Shown: piece after piece, positions 29,801 to 43,100 of the stretch
How positions within the stretch are numbered: position 1 is the first letter of the stretch
How the letters are laid out: each line of letters begins with the position of its first letter
Assembly (NCBI RefSeq): GCF_965363235.1
Contig: NC_134842.1
Coordinates: 33,356,958-33,420,957 of the forward strand
Reading direction: 5' to 3'
DNA length: 64,000 bases
From: Mytilus galloprovincialis
Taxonomy: Eukaryota; Mollusca; Bivalvia; Mytilida; Mytilidae
Notes under the pieces: model-generated
The model's database searches: none
Told to the model about the DNA's origin: nothing
The model's input: the letters and a program-made list of their open reading frames with translations, nothing else
Program-made: the position numbers and the translations under genes

Positions 29801-32800
29801 TAGAGTATATATTAAATCTAATGGTGTACACCAAGTTAAATGTAATTGACATTTATGCATCTGTATAAACAGCTATTCATAAGGTTTAATACTTTATGTA
29901 ATAAATAATCGGTCTTTACTGGACTAAGCAGTAAGTTCTGAGCTGTCAAAGGTGTAATTCTGAGAAACATGAATTTCAAATCTGTAGTCTATGAAAGCAA
30001 AATACTTTTACTAGTCAGACACAAATCAAATGGTCATATTAACCTGAACTTTGCATACCGGTATGTTTATATATATACTTATAAATCTAACCTGTGTTTT
30101 ACGTATTCGTAAATCTGCCGATGATTTATTGGAATGTTCTTCTTGTTCTATATTTTGTTCTATCACTAAAAATTCAAAAGATATCTTTATAAATATATTT
30201 TTTTCACTAAAAACTTGCATTTAAGTGAATTTTTTTTATACAAGGGAAAATATTTATCTAAATAAAGTAAACACATTTTGCTTTTATAATACATGTACAA
30301 ATCAAAGCCTGAACATGAAAAATGTCAAAAAATTTACAATCAGATATCAGTTTCTGGTTTTACATAATAATAGGCAAAACTTTATACACTATTAAATTGT
30401 ACATTTCAGTTACTGTGGATGCATTTATTTTCATGGATAACAATATTTTGTGAATACTCAGAACTGAAGAAAAATGAAAGTTCACGGATATTTGATTTCA
30501 TGATTTTGTCATAAGTACTTATGAGTATAAACTGAAACCAATTTTGGGGGGTACAAAGTGTCACTAAAGGGCAGTACACCACTAACTATTTTTTATGTTT
30601 GTTGGCGGTAAAAGTTCAAAATTATAATGTAACAAATATTGCACCTTTTAATGTGTTGGTACTACACCTTTATTTCATCAGTGGTAGCCAAAAAGAAACA
30701 GAAAATTTAATGCTAAAACAGTGCAATGAGTCTTAACATTATGTACAGTGAAAAAAAATGAAATGTCAAGGTCTTAATTTCATATACAGTAAAAAAATCA
30801 AAACAATGTCAGGGTCTTAATACTTTATTACAGTGAAAACATTTAAACTGTGCCAGGGTCCTATTATTATATACAGTGAAAACATTTAAACTGTGTCAGA
30901 GCTTTACATAATTACAACCAATTACTGGGGTTTTATTGATGATTATTGACTAAAACTCTTTCTATAAATGTCATTTACTTGACACATCTGAATCAATATA
31001 ATACAAATGTTGCATTTGTTGTCAGAGGAAATTCAATTAAACAAAGTTAAACTTCAATAATTCTAATGGACAATTTTTACTTAAAGCTCTGCAAATGGAT
31101 TGTTGAACTCTTTAAAATTGCATGAGTGAAATGCCTGTGCAAAAAACTGATGATAAATCTCAATCATGGAAAAGCTCTGCATTAGAAGATTTCTTACAAC
31201 TCTATTATTTGTAATGGTTTCTAAAAATGAGACTTCCGCGGAACACAGTGACATGTTTTCTCAACACTATACATGTTCTTTGAATAATCTGATTTAATAT
31301 TAATTAAATGATATCACCTTTCTTTCATCTTTTGAACAAATTATTATTGAATAAAATGTAACAGATTACATAATACATCAGCTGATAAAACTGATTACAG
31401 TTATCACCAAACATTTTATTACACAGCACAACAGACCACAACAACCAAAATGACCAACTACACTTTATTCCTTAAAAATCAAAATAGTCTAAACAGTGAA
31501 AACATAGGTTAACAAACAAATTGGTCTATATAGCCGGACTTAAAAAAATAGATTTGAGACAAAGATGTTTTAAGGTTACGACAGAAGTATATTCTCTCAA
31601 TTCTTCCTTCTTGCCTATCAAGAACATGTGACATACTGATATAGGATGGCTTCTAATTTGAGCAAAGGAAAAGAAGATGTCACATGCACACAATTTGAAG
31701 AAAAGAAAACAGGGTAAAATTGTGCACCTCCTACAGGATGCTAGGCTGAGAAATTGGCTAGTTTTCATTGTGCTTCTATCTTATAGTTGCTAGAACTGAG
31801 CTTGTAAAAACTGTGTAACTATGGTAACAGATGAATACAAACCTTTTAATTTACCCCTGACTTTATTTGCTGTTTTCTTTATATCTGACATTAATTCTTC
31901 TAATTCTTCTTTCATTTCTGAAAAATAATATATTCAAAACATCTAGTTAGTAAAATAAAACACTGTCATGTATATTTTTTTAGAATCACAAACACAATTT
32001 CTGGGACATTGTATTTTCTTGATACTTGTTATTTTCAAATAATCCTATAGAAACAAGAATGTGTCCCTAGTACATGGATGTCCCACTAGCACTATTTTTT
32101 CCATGTTCAGTGAACACTGAAATTGGGTTCAAAACCTAAATCTGGCAAATGTCTGGCATTTAAATTAGAAAGATCATACCATAGGGAACATGTGTACTAA
32201 CTATCAAGTTGATTGGACTTTAACTTCATCATAAACTACCTTGACCAAAAACTTTAACCTGAAGCAGGAAAGACAGGCGAAAAGACAGACAAATGAACTG
32301 TGGCATAGACCAAAAACATAATTTCCCTAGGTGGGGCATAAAATTTCTTAAAACCACACTTAAATTCCTGGTTAACTCTTGACCCAAAAAATCTAAGAAA
32401 ATCAGTATCTTATATAATAATGAATCCAAAATATGTATAAATATGATAAATTTTTTAAGAAGAGGGACTAACAATTAGGGCCTGATTTATAAGGTCATAC
32501 AGTAGAATATAATCAATGGTAGTGAAAATAAATCAGGTTATATCTAGTATAATGATCAGACTTAATTATTCAATTAACTTTCAGAAAAAAAAACATGTCT
32601 CAATCGTAGGAAGTTCATTTCAATGGAAATCAGTAAACAACGTTCTAAGTAAATCAATCAGTTATTTAACAATAGCTTTTATCTAATATTTTTCTTCTTC
32701 TTTTGGACCTGATTTAATGCAGTCTACTGAATAACTATAACTCTAATGATATTTCAGAGTAAATCACCAGTAATTACCATCACTTGCAATGAATGATTAC

Positions 32801-35800
32801 AAAATTAAGTGATTTTAAACAGAATTACATATACATATTCAGGCATGTATTTTACTATATCATATATAATATTAAATCTATATATCATAATTTAATTCCG
32901 TCAATGAATGACATCCTCACATTAAGTCTTGTTTAACTAGAGGATAGAGATGGGAGCTCTTGCCATTACAGGAGCTTGCTGTAGTGGCTGATCCAGACAG
33001 GGGTGGTGGTGGTGGGTCTGGAAGTTGGAACCCCCCTTTTTTTTTAAATGCCTGGATCAGTCCCCTGCGCTGTCTCATCAACCTTCACCTTATTTCTCCT
33101 TTATTTAAACTTCAAGTTGTATTCTGAGAAAGACAAATCATATCCCTTCAAGGAGTTAATTTCTTTTTGCATATATATGGTGCATTATTTTAATATCAAG
33201 TTGCTATCAGATGGAATACACAGTCATATGATGAATAAGAGAAATATATGCTAGTGTAACACTTAAGTGTGAGGTTTCACTGAAATCCATCAACGGTGTA
33301 GGAGGGTTTAATTTGCTTGTACAAGACAAGTACCATTATATCTAAAGAAACCCATTAAGGTTACAAAAAATGTATAAGCTTCTCTTCAGGCTGTTGGGCT
33401 AAAATCATTTTGTTGGTATGGTAAACTTTTTTCAAACTTGTTTTTGAAAAAAATTATTGGATGGCAAGAATGGCAAGGAAAAGAAGCACTTACACCATTA
33501 TGGACTGACAAAGATTTTGACGGACAGATGAAAGAACAGAACCTCCCCAGTATGTATAAATGTTACCTAAAATAATTTTTGTAAAGATTTTGAAATTGAT
33601 GTGTGACTGTTGCATTAATTTCTCAAAGAAGGTGCCTTTAAAAAGTCCAAGTTATATGAAATTTATAGGAACAAAAGTGTTCCTTCCATCTTCAATTGTT
33701 TTTTGGAAAGAAGGTGGTAGAATCATCCCAACAATTTAACATATCGGTTGATATAATGGTTTAAAGCCTGATATAAATTGTTTTTAATTAACACTTGTGT
33801 TGTAGGCGGCAAATCACTATCTCTCTTAGACTTTAACTTTCCACCTACACCATGTACACTGAATATATAATAAATCTATCATCCAAATTTGTTTGGTCAG
33901 CAAAAAAACCATACAGTTCCACATCTTAAAAACATTCCGTGCTGATCGTAATTGTGACTTCAACTCTAAACAATATATATAAGTTTGCCTGACTAATTAC
34001 GAACTCCTTCTCTTTATTGATTTCTAAACCTTATACCAGAGGGTGGCAAACAAGAGTTTTAAATTAACTATCTAGGTCATTAAGTTTTACCATAAATAGC
34101 TGGCCTCCAAGTGGTAGAAGTGTTATTAATAATACCAGATAGTACCAAATGTACAGTTCATGTTGATATATATACATGATATATACGAAACATGCAAATT
34201 CTTCAAAAAAAAATTGTAAGGATTATTGTCTACCAATAAAAGTTATTTTTATATTGTTAAATATTCCCAGGGTTAACTTATATATAAGCCACTTTAAATG
34301 ATTGAATAAAATTAAAACAAAACATTTGAATTTCAAAGAAATTTTTTGGGGCACATTATAGCTTGCTGTTCCGTGTGAGCCAAGGCGCCATGTTGAAGGC
34401 CGTACCTTGAACTATAATGGTTAACTTTTATAAATTGTGACTTGGATGGAGAGTTGTCTCATTTGCACTCATACCACATCTTCCTATATCTATGTAAAAC
34501 TGTTTTAAACAACATATTAATCATAATCTTGCTTATATGCCTCAAACTCATTCTTAATTTAAAAAATTCTATTTGATAGCACATGCATTTTGCTTTTTTT
34601 TTTACTAGAAAGAGTAAAACCATTTCAGAAAGAATAATTCTGTTAGCATATAGTCACAAGATTATAGAGGGCTTTCAATTACTAAAGAAATAGAAAACAT
34701 TCTTGTGAGGTCCAGCACTAATTAATACATTCCCGACCAACAAAGTGAATTATTCAGGATAGTTGTGGACATGGAATAAGCCTCACATTACAATTTAATT
34801 ATGATCAATGTGCATTATATTGAGTTTTCCAAAACAAATCAAGTCAATTTTTTTTAAGACTTTTATTCCATTATCGTAAAACAAGTAAAGAGCTTTATTG
34901 ATTTGATGGTAGCTGCTGAAGTGCTATTAAAAGCATAGAGCTCAACTTCTAGCGTGTTGTCAATTTGCACCAAATCATTGACGGCAATTCTTTTGTAAAC
35001 AAACTCTCATAAAGACATCAATCTCATTCAATAAAATACAATGAATGAAATATCAGGTGAGGCTTCATAAAAGTATTAATGTCATCCAATCAGATAACAA
35101 TGTTCAGAGATAGCAGTATAGTAATATAAATTTTGAAATTATTGCAATGTTTTTTTTTAATGGGATAGTATAAGGTTTCCAATGAAAAATATCCCATTCA
35201 TAGTTTCAATAGTGATTTCCCTTCATAATTTTGACAACCACCAATAATAAGATGTATTTTCAAGAATCCCTTATAGTTAATATACACAATAATTTCTGAA
35301 TTCAAAATATTCTAATGGACAAAATGGTGAAAAACAAGCATTCTGAGAGTATTGCATGGCAAATACATAGTCCCATACAAAATGCTAAATTGATCTATAA
35401 CTTGTCAAGGTATAAACTATATTGTAACAAATACCAAATCAATATCATCAAGCACGTCGAAAAAAAGTGTGGAAAACTGATTATTTAAGTGAATTTTCTA
35501 AGTTCAAGCTGGTTAAGGACCATATATAATTCTGCACAAAATCATCAGACAGAAATGAAATTTCGAACTTGGTCTATAACTTGTCATGATGCAACTATAT
35601 ACCAAATATCAAATCAATATCTTCAAGCACAAAGAATCAGAGTGGAAAACTGATTTGTGAGACTGACGGATGGGCAGACAGACAAACCTAGTCTCCTTCG
35701 ACTTTGGCGGGTCTCTAAAGGTATACATTTTTCTCAGTGGTAATTTATAGTGCACACCATTGGAATCAATCTTGGTGTAGCCTTCTAATATTTTTTTTAG

Positions 35801-38800
35801 GTCTAAAATGAGACTATTAGGTTGAAAACAGGTAATAAACAATATGAAAAGTCTGGAATCAGAGTTTTAACATCCACCAGTAATCATCCGGTTTCACATT
35901 GATTCAGTCAATACCAGAAAATTGTGTATTTCTTGCAAGTTCTACTTATAAAGATTTATAGAAATATAATCATTCATAATTCATAACTTTTTACAAACAA
36001 AACAACCCTTTGTGTGTCATTCAATTATTCTGCAACATATCAGTTCAATTTGAACTTTATCTACTGTAACTTAATTAAGAGTTAAGTACTGGGATGAATA
36101 CAGTGAAACAGCTTGTCTCAGGGGATTTTACCTTAGATTAATCTGTATGACCTGGGTTCAACCCGAGCAACTTTAATTTCAAAACTGGATATTTTTGAAT
36201 AAATGTAAATAGAATGAACCAATGTCATGAATGTTAAACAAATTGATTGTTTACGTTATATGTATAACTTACACATAAACTATTTTAGAATTTTATAAGT
36301 TTAAACAATACTTATTCAGGTAAATTTTCACATAACAATATAATATATATCTATATTTAATTATGTGAATCAGATTTAGTGACTGAGTATCCAAATTATA
36401 AGAATCGCCAAATGTATGAAAAGGTTCCTGAAATTGCATTATAATCTATTTCTAATCCTGCTTCGTAATTGCAATGCTCACAAAGATATCTAAAGTTACC
36501 ATTGTTTACAGAACATCAACAAATAAACAAGATATTGTCTGGCATTTGTACATGCAGATGAACAGTTTACCGTAAGGCATAGCAAGGAATAAGTAAGTAA
36601 GTAAGTATAGTCACACAGAATATATATTTATAACTTTCTACAGCCAATAAAGAAGTCATCAATGAATGTAAACCTATCTGAAGTAATTATTTGAAATCCT
36701 GGTCAATAACCTTGTTGCCCTTAGCTGTCTTCCTTGGTGTATCTACTAAGGTCAGAGCAAATGAATTTGCCAGTAATTATTTGAAAAATGCCACTCACAG
36801 TATTGTTTGATTGATAAATTATTCAAGTGCCACTAACATGAGAAATGGGTTTTATTAATTTGTTAATTATATTAGGGATATCTTTTTTTTTTATCTTTGA
36901 CACAGTTTAATATTTTTTGTCATAAAAGTATATTCTGATCCAGTCTACCATGTTAAGCATACCTACAAACATTTCAATATGCCCATAGAGGAATAATGTA
37001 CAACATGTACAAGATGACTCTCAAAGTCCTACAAAACCTATAAAGGAGCCTTCAAATTCATTTTAAATGTTGTTTATTAATTGATTGTTTCATTTTAAAT
37101 TGTGGACAAAATTGCTTTTTTAAAATTTCTATTTGTAGCCTCATGGGGGAAATCCCCTGCAAATAGTGACAATTGGCTGGTATGGCATGCATGGTCAAGT
37201 TTTGAAAAAGACATAAGCGCTAATGTCCAAACACATTCATTGTCAAACTTACATCTCAATGTAATGTTTCTATTTAATGAAAATTGAACTTATATGTACA
37301 ATTTGCTGAAACAATCAGGCTTTAAACAATGTATACATATTTCATAAGAGGAGTAAATTTTCTAAATTTCATAAAACAAATCAGAAATAAAGTGTTGATC
37401 TCCACTACTTTGGTGATGATATCAAATACCTTTGAGATGATAGCATTAGATTTGCCACAAATATCCACAAACAACAGAATACATATGTTGTAAAGGAAAA
37501 AATTGTGTTTGGAAATTAAAACACAAGAATATTTGTCTAAAAGGACTCCATAACAACTCCCGCTATTGCATTTCTATGTTGAGGGAACCACTCATTTGCA
37601 AATAATTTGGTAAACACTGCATGTACATGTATTTTAGAGCTCCAGATAAGATTTTACAAATTGTGTTTTTACCTGGACATTTTTTTTACGTAATAGAGTG
37701 AAATATTTTCTTATAAATGTCCAAGATCCTAAATATTTTGGGCTTCCACCAATATGACCAAGCTCCTGAATATTGTGGGCTTTCCCCACCAATATGACCA
37801 AGCTCCTGAATATTTGGGGAATTCACCATTAAATATGACCGAGCTCCAGAATTATACTATAGGTTTTACAATTTACACCACAACATTCTGAGGTTTTCCC
37901 CTCATCAAGTTATTGAATTGAGATTTTGAGACATGAAAGCTTTTAATTATGTCACAAATCAAGATGTGAACCACCATTATCAGTTATCTTAACAAACTTC
38001 ATTGAAGTTTCCACAATAGCAGTTTTATTTGGTATATACACTGCTGATCATTTACAATGATATGGGAAAAACCAACAGACACACATAGACCATAAAACAT
38101 GATGCCTCTTTACTGTCATAGACGTAGGTATAAGAAATCATGCGCTATCAAAGGGCATCAATATTAAACACTTTTATCACCATTAGATCTTTACCACAAT
38201 TTCTAGCTCATTTTCTTTGCATTATACACATTTACATGTATCAAATTATATATGAAATAATATTTTTTGATAGTTGAGCTCACAATTAGAAATCAAAAAT
38301 GGAAACGGGAAATGTGTCAACCAGACAACCCAAACAAAGAGCATAAAACTGCTGAAGGCCACCAATGGGTCTTCAACATGGCATAAAAATCTCACACATG
38401 GAGCTGGGCTTCAGCTGACCCTCAAACAATCATGTATACTAATTTAGGGAAATAATTGCTACACACTTTGTAATTAAGTTTGTATATTTGTAAAAAGTGT
38501 GTTTGATAACTTACTATCATCATTTTGTGGTGCCATTAAAATCATACTATGTTTTTTCTTCACATCTTCCACATTAGCTGATATTTTATCGATCATCCCC
38601 CGGATCTCCTCCACCTACAAATTTTAATATAAAATTTATAAACAAACAGAGCTGAAATATTAAACAAAATAGACATACTGTGAATTATCCCTTCAATTCT
38701 TTGGTGTTACCAATCCAGTAAAATATCAACAGTAACTTGTAGGAACAAAATTTCAAAGGACATTTAATTCTCTGTCTCAAATGTTGTTTAACTTTTAAAT

Positions 38801-40145
38801 TTGGTCCCATAATTTTTCTTATTTTACAGGACTAAAAACATTTATTCTGGTTTTGACAGAACCAGTATCCTATGAAAACTCAATATATTTAAAATTGAGA
38901 AATTACAACAGCAATATGTTATCTGCAGGCTTAAAGAAGTCTCTTTTTTATGTATACCATATTGATATTACCATTAACAAAGAACTGCTGGAAGAAGTTA
39001 ATTTAAGCATTACATTCATAAATTGGTATTTTCGTTAGGGGCAGTAACCCATATAAAGCAGCAATAAATGATTTCAATTATAAAAGTGTTTTGAAAATTT
39101 TAAGATGTTGTATATACATTTTTGCATATGTACGTCTGAGCCAGTGACAACTCTACAATAGATTTATCCATCGGATCACCAGCAGTGATGGTGATACATG
39201 GCTGTGTACATTATGTATATACAACTCGTCTTAACATCAACCCAACAATGTTAGATGTGTATATATTGATCATACTTTTTTGCAGCTTTCAGTTTCTGAT
39301 ACCATTGTGAATCATGCCATTTGAAATTGTTTAAGGTGAAGGTTCAACACTTAGTGATTTTACATTATGTTTATAAAAATGTTGAAATGTTTGAGGTTTG
39401 TTTTTCTAAATACACCAGCAGTCTGTGCCAAACTGTTTTAGGGTTTGTCTCACCAAAAGACAAATTCAAATTTTTCTTCTATATATTCAACCAAAAAATC
39501 TTAAAAGTTCTGTCTGACCGAATGATTTTTTGTCTGACATTTTGTCGGTCAGATGGAGTTTGGGATACACTGCTACAGTGTGGCCACCTCAACATGCTTA
39601 CTGTTTATGTGGCAATAAAATCATACTTAGAGTCTGAGCAATAAATGCTAAAAAGAAATATTTTTAAATAAATAAATGTGAAAGTTTATACCTGTTCAAA
39701 GAACATGTCCATGAAACCTCCACTGTCAACATTGACAGCCACATCGTCTGCGTCATCATCATCACTCTGTGCCTAAAACAAGACAAACAACTACATTAAC
39801 ATTTTCATATAATTTGGTATGGTTTGAGTGTATTTATATTATATATAGTGATCAGCATCAGACTGCAATGAAATCTTTCCATTTACCGACGACTTCTAGT
39901 TCAAAAACCAATATCCAACATTTTTCTTGTGTGTCTGAACATAAAAACTTACAAGTCTGAATAAACTTTACTAGTCTGGGGCATTAGACTTGTGGCTCAG
40001 GACCCAGACTGCATAAACAAATTAATTTCTATTGTGAATCAAAGAAACAATTCATGTGGCTAATCTGCATGTACAATACATTGTATATTTTCGTATTAAT
40101 TTGGTACATCAACATTTATCCATTAATCAGCGTTCTCCGCAGGCA

Positions 40146-40186
<41 letters not shown>

Positions 40187-43100
40187 TGAGGGTTTCCTTT
40201 AGTAACCATGTTTACTGACCCTAACAGTGTTCCAGCTAGGATTTCAAAAGGGCAGGGCGCCAATCCTGAAAAAGGGCATTTAAGGCGTGATATGATAATA
40301 TGAAAAGGGCATGTTTTAATAAAAGATATTAATCAAACATTGTGTTTATTCGTTGAATCACAGGTTATACAAGAACAACATCATTAGCCCATATAGAACT
40401 CTATCTTTCTACTTTTTAGGCTGAAAAACTTGTCAAGCAGCTTGTCACACAAGTTTTTAGATCATTGCTTGGCACAGTTGAGCTTTATATGCAGTATGCA
40501 GCTTTGAAAGGTGACCTGTTTCATTCTGTTTCTATGGTCTGGCACATTTTACCAGTTTCACCTTTCTACCCCTGCTGTGCTTAATGGCAATACAACACAA
40601 AACAGCTGTGCTAAGTAAATGCACAATGTTAGGATATATAGCAACAGTGAAAAATTGTATCAAAAATAAAGAATACAGAAAAAGATGACCAAGGCACCCT
40701 ACCAACACTGCTACTAAGACCCTCTTTAACTTTTCCCATAACTCAAAATACCTAAACATATATTTTCTTAAAAAGAAGTATGTAGACATATTTTAGAATA
40801 TGTAAATGGGTTACTCAATGCTAGGAAAAAATCAGATTGAGTTATCTTTCTTTATTCGGGTGTGCTCCTTCTTTGGAGGATTATAAACAGTACGTAAATA
40901 TAATGTAAATAGGATCACAATATGGTGGCCGATTTTGTTATTTTCGTATCAAAAATGAGGGCAGTTAATGACAAATACGTCTGATTATTTTCTGTTTATT
41001 TCACGGAAAACAAGTAAAACAATGTCTTCAACGAGTTTATTATGGTTTTCAACTTTCTGTCATTACTTTTCCTCCATGAAACTGCGGTAAACATTGCAAA
41101 TTGTGCCCAAGTTGTTGTATGCACATTTCTTCAAAGATACATTGCCGACTGACCGATTCTATTTGAATGAATTAATGTTGATGATCATTAATGACCCATC
41201 CGATAAACGGATTACCTATAACAACAGATTATGACACCAGTTGTAACCGTTGATTAGCTTGGGGTCGTAAACAAAGTTATAAACTTTTCCCCAGGTAAAA
41301 TTTAGTAATTAGCGTATCATATCAATACGAACAAATTAATATACAATCGATCTTCAAAAAAGGCAGGGCGCCCTGGAAACTGTAAAAAGGGCACAGGGCG
41401 GCACTCGGGAAAGGGCGGGCGCCGCGCCCTCTGAAAACGGCCTAGCTGGAACACTGCCTAATATTGAGTGCCAACACAAAATTAAAATCAGTAAAGGAAA
41501 CCCTTAACACATATATTTGTATTTTTTTAACATACATACAATGTATGTACAAATGTATTTCTACTCAGGCAATTAAAGCTTGACATATATATATATTTGT
41601 ACATGCATGTACTACATTGTATTGTATTGTACAGAAAACTGTCTTTTGTTGTAGATCCTAAAATGCCATAAATAAGTTTTTATATATTTGTGTTTAGTGC
41701 TGATTTACACTCATTTAGTTACATGTACCACACATCTCAATTTATTCAACTAATAATTGTCCTGTATACAATGTATGTGCAGGAAATATAAGTTTGTCAG
41801 TCATATGTCATGTTTGTCAGTAGAATAATTTTAATTTAGGCCACAATTAAAAATATTTTGGTTGCCCAAACCCTACCCAAAGGTTGAGACGGTGGGTAGG
41901 TAGGAAGGCATTTTCTTTCTTTTTTTTTCAAAAAGAGAAATTGCAGTATCGAGTGTTTATTAGTCTTCATGCCTATCTGATTAAAAAAAAACTTTTTCAA
42001 ATCAGGACAATAAAAGAATTTGAGTAGGCAGCTTTTTTCTGGGTAGGTAGCGTTTGGGCAAACAAACCTATTCTTTTTTATGGCCTTATTTGTATGTATG
42101 GATACATTTGTATGTAAAGTAATCTGTGCCAAATTAGTATTTGTATTTACCTACAATTTTAAACACTTCTAACATTACCACCAAGAAGGCAAAATCTCCT
42201 AGATGGAATCAAGACAACTGGCCCCACTGCCAACATGGCCAAATCGCCCCATTTTTGTTTACTAATTCACCCCACTTTCTAAAACTATCAGCCCTTATGT
42301 TTACCAGCATGCCTCACTAAACTAATATGGATTAAATCCTTTTAAATTTACTCCTACCAACTCAACCCTTTTCAACAGGATTTTATCAAAATTGGAAAAT
42401 ATGAGTAGACAAGTTGGTGAAAAAGTCAAGCTTCCTCCGATTCCTGTAGTAAGTTGCAAGCTCTATACAGGAAAATTCAGATACATTATGTACAATAATA
42501 ATGGAGCGTTATAAAAAAGAGTAGTTGAACAATGCAGTAACTAATGTAGGGTTATGACAGTGATATTGTTGGCTTTTTTCAAAACTACATGTTGTACCTC
42601 TACCCTTTTTTATTGGGAAAATATGCGTCATTTTTCTTAAATTGAGAAATTTATAATGAACCATGAATTTGAAGTAAAACCCCTTATTGTAAGTGATAAT
42701 ACATAAATAGACTCTCAAATCTGAACATATAGTCATTTTATGCATTAAAAATGATTAAAAGACTGTTTTTCAGTTTGTATTCATGCACAATTACTACTGA
42801 GACTGCATTGTGTGGGAAAAAAGGTGTCTTTTTGGGAATAATTTGAAGCCATTTTTTTTTTTTCAAATTGGGATTATTCTCAAGGGGAAAAAGCCTTTAT
42901 TCTCCAGTAATTTAAGGCAAACAAAATCACTGTTATGATCAGAATGTTTTCCACCAGTCAATACAGATAAGGGTGTCTTCTTCCAGATTATGAGTCGAAA
43001 TCTGTAGTAAAGTGTAAATAATTTGACTCAGGCACTCTAGTGATTATATTAATAGGCCTACTTTTAGTCTATTGGTTTTATAGGCAGTGTGCAACATAAA

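Noticed and set aside
39321..39644. 107-codon plus-strand open frame in STX1 intron 2
   Set aside because: No domain, no splice context and no repeat-derived protein similarity. Probably chance.
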